Positions 62,588 to 64,000 of a DNA stretch of 64,000 bases are shown in pieces. This DNA is from Phylloscopus collybita. Taxonomy: Eukaryota; Chordata; Aves; Passeriformes; Phylloscopidae. Position numbers and translations under genes: made by a program. Positions within the stretch are counted from its first letter, which is position 1. Each line of letters starts with the position of its first letter. The DNA lies in the NCBI GenBank assembly GCA_027886175.1, contig JAJNNQ010000075.1, positions 83,555,001 to 83,619,000 on the forward strand. Reading direction: 5' to 3'. A model generated the notes under the pieces. The model was not told the origin of the DNA, searched no databases, and saw nothing but the letters and a program-made list of their open reading frames with translations.

Positions 62588-64000
62588 GAGAAGTGTGGTC
62601 TCCTGCCTGTGTTGAAACAATTTGTTTGCATTAGGATCCTTCTAATTAATGAGCATGTGCTTATGTAAGAGAAAGTATGCAAATAAATATTTGACAGTTT
62701 ATTAAAAAAAAAAAAAGCTTTTTTACCAAATTTAATTGTGTTTTACCATAGAAGTTTCTTCTGATTTGAGGTCTCAGTTGCAGAACAGCTGAATTCACCT
62801 TCTAGTTGAGACCTTCATGATGTGATATTAATTTCACAATTTCACAAAGGCTGCCCTTCTGGACATGAAGTGCATTTTTTTATCAGTCTGTCTTATGTTC
62901 TAAATATTTCTTTTGGAATAGCATAGATGGCTCTTGGCTTCCCTTAAGAGATAATTGATGATGTCTTTTGTTTCTAACACCTTTTGTCTACTTCAGTGAT
63001 ATGAAGGAGTTGCCTACTAACCTTAAATAATAACAATACAAAAATTAAACAGCTGTAAGTTTTGGTGCTATGGAGCAATGACAAGCTCAAAGAGCTTTGG
63101 CTTTGCTTTTGACTTCTCAATTAATTAATGTAGAGCATTTTTTTACCCCTTTTAAAATAGCTAAAGCATCTTGAATAATCATTTGGTGGCTGCCAGTGTA
63201 ACTGTCCTCTTGACTTCTCCATGCCCCCTTTTCATGGGAAATAAGGTCACACCAGGTATTTATTGCTGGGTTGTTTCCATAAATGTTTCTATGGTCACCA
63301 ATATTCTGAAAATATTCTAGGCAAAACATCCAGCAAAAAGGTGAGCACTGTTACTGAACCTATGCTTCTTGCATGATATTACATAGTAGATATGAATTGC
63401 ATTTTACAGTTTCCAGTGTTTAGGTATAGCTGCTTTAAGAACTTGCCCAAGCTGTGCCCGGTTACTTGGCAAGGTATGAGGATTATTTTATTTTTTTTTT
63501 CAGTTGACATTTTTCTGTGGGTGGCTATTTTCTCACTTAGAGTATCTAGAATTCTGTCTTTTTAAATCCATTTTTGTCTCAAACAGAGAATTTGAGGCAA
63601 TATTAAATGCTGTCTTGGGTTTGTTTAGTTCTCAGTTTTCTGTTGACTGAAGTCAGTACCCCACAATTCATTTTTAAAAGTTTTTTTGTAAGTCTCAATT
63701 TCCACAATTAAAGGGATGAGATTTTTCTGTGAATCTCACACTCTGAATCTTGATCCCACTATTGAAAACCAGCCAAAAGTGATTCGAAAAGCAGTAGGAA
63801 ATATCTAAAACTCCTAGAGTAATCTTTGAGAGAAGAGATTCCAACTAAGAATTAAGGTGGGGGTCTAGAAAGATTATTGAGTTGATCATGCCTGTTAGTG
63901 TGTTTATTAAGCTGCTCAGTGCCTACCATCTTGTGAGATAAGATTCCAGGTTATGTTTCCATGAAAAATTTACAGAATTAGTAAACCAGGTTAAGGACAA
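62588..64000. other. End of window, intron 4 without recognised features
   Basis: About 1.4 kb of AT-rich sequence. No GMDS exon 5 and no repeat beyond short A or T runs (a 12-nt A run near 62704, a 10-nt T run near 63491) is seen. Confidence 0.55.

Larger units (their letters stand above)
1..64000 (+). other. GMDS: GMDS gene body, internal part (end of intron 1 to within intron 4)
   Basis: GMDS makes GDP-4-keto-6-deoxymannose from GDP-mannose with an NADP cofactor, the first committed step of de novo GDP-fucose synthesis in the cytosol. Three exons on the + strand read in order and join in frame into 81 residues that match the vertebrate protein almost residue for residue, as I remember the human sequence. 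The phases are 0 (intron 1), 0 (intron 2), 1 (intron 3) and 0 (intron 4). I did not find exon 1, which should end in codons for GITGQ before a donor, or exon 5, which should begin ISFDLAEY, so the gene continues past both window edges. This is inferred from exon order and not seen directly. The protein is normally about 370 residues, so roughly a fifth is encoded here. Confidence 0.93.
35879..64000 (+). other. GMDS: GMDS intron 4, 5' portion
   Basis: At least 28 kb of intron follows the exon 4 donor. I scanned for exon 5, which should start with codons for ISFDLAEYTADVDG after an acceptor, and did not find it, so the intron runs past the window end. It carries a tRNA-Ile/CR1 SINE, CR1 fragments, T tracts and A/C- or G/T-rich patches (listed separately). 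The rest is AT-rich with no recognisable gene. Confidence 0.85.

Noticed and set aside
35879..64000. GMDS exon 5 in this interval
   Set aside because: I looked for codons of ISFDLAEYTADVDG and STSELYGKV after an acceptor and found none. A tBLASTn of GMDS against the window would settle it.

Overview
The window looks like an intron-rich stretch of a bird chromosome, most likely a passerine (songbird). Three things support this. It contains several decayed fragments of CR1, the dominant LINE family of birds. It contains a chimeric SINE with a tRNA-Ile head and a CR1 tail, the architecture of the TguSINE1 family of oscine passerines. Its three coding exons are separated by AT-rich, CpG-poor introns. 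There are no bacterial-type genes, operons or CRISPR arrays.

One protein-coding gene is recognisable, and it appears to span the whole window on the + strand: GMDS (GDP-mannose 4,6-dehydratase), the cytosolic enzyme that commits GDP-mannose to GDP-fucose synthesis. Only exons 2, 3 and 4 lie here (28183-28227, 32183-32270, 35769-35878). Their phases join exactly and encode 81 consecutive residues, about human residues 35-115, covering part of the NADP-binding Rossmann region. Exon 1 should lie upstream. Exon 5 and the rest, including the catalytic SDR residues, should lie downstream. Coding sequence totals 243 nt of 64,000.

Layout: 1-28182 is the 3' part of intron 1, with a small CpG-rich islet at 2674-2921, a perfect 18-bp-arm hairpin at 13763-13808, a second CpG cluster at 26049-26116, and T tracts and G/T- or A/C-rich patches. 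28183-35878 is the exon 2-4 cluster with two introns of about 4.0 and 3.5 kb; intron 2 carries a CR1 fragment and a 44-nt T tract. 35879-64000 is the start of intron 4, with the tRNA-Ile/CR1 SINE (37386-37526), a composite CR1 (38601-39090), two more CR1 tails (about 50485-50560 and 51820-51932), a long A/C-rich tract (58316-58460) and otherwise unannotatable AT-rich sequence.

The reported open reading frames of 60-146 codons outside these exons look like chance or low-complexity frames, and I call none of them a gene. I found no convincing new biological system. The observations most worth checking are the perfect hairpin, the intronic CpG islet and the SINE.
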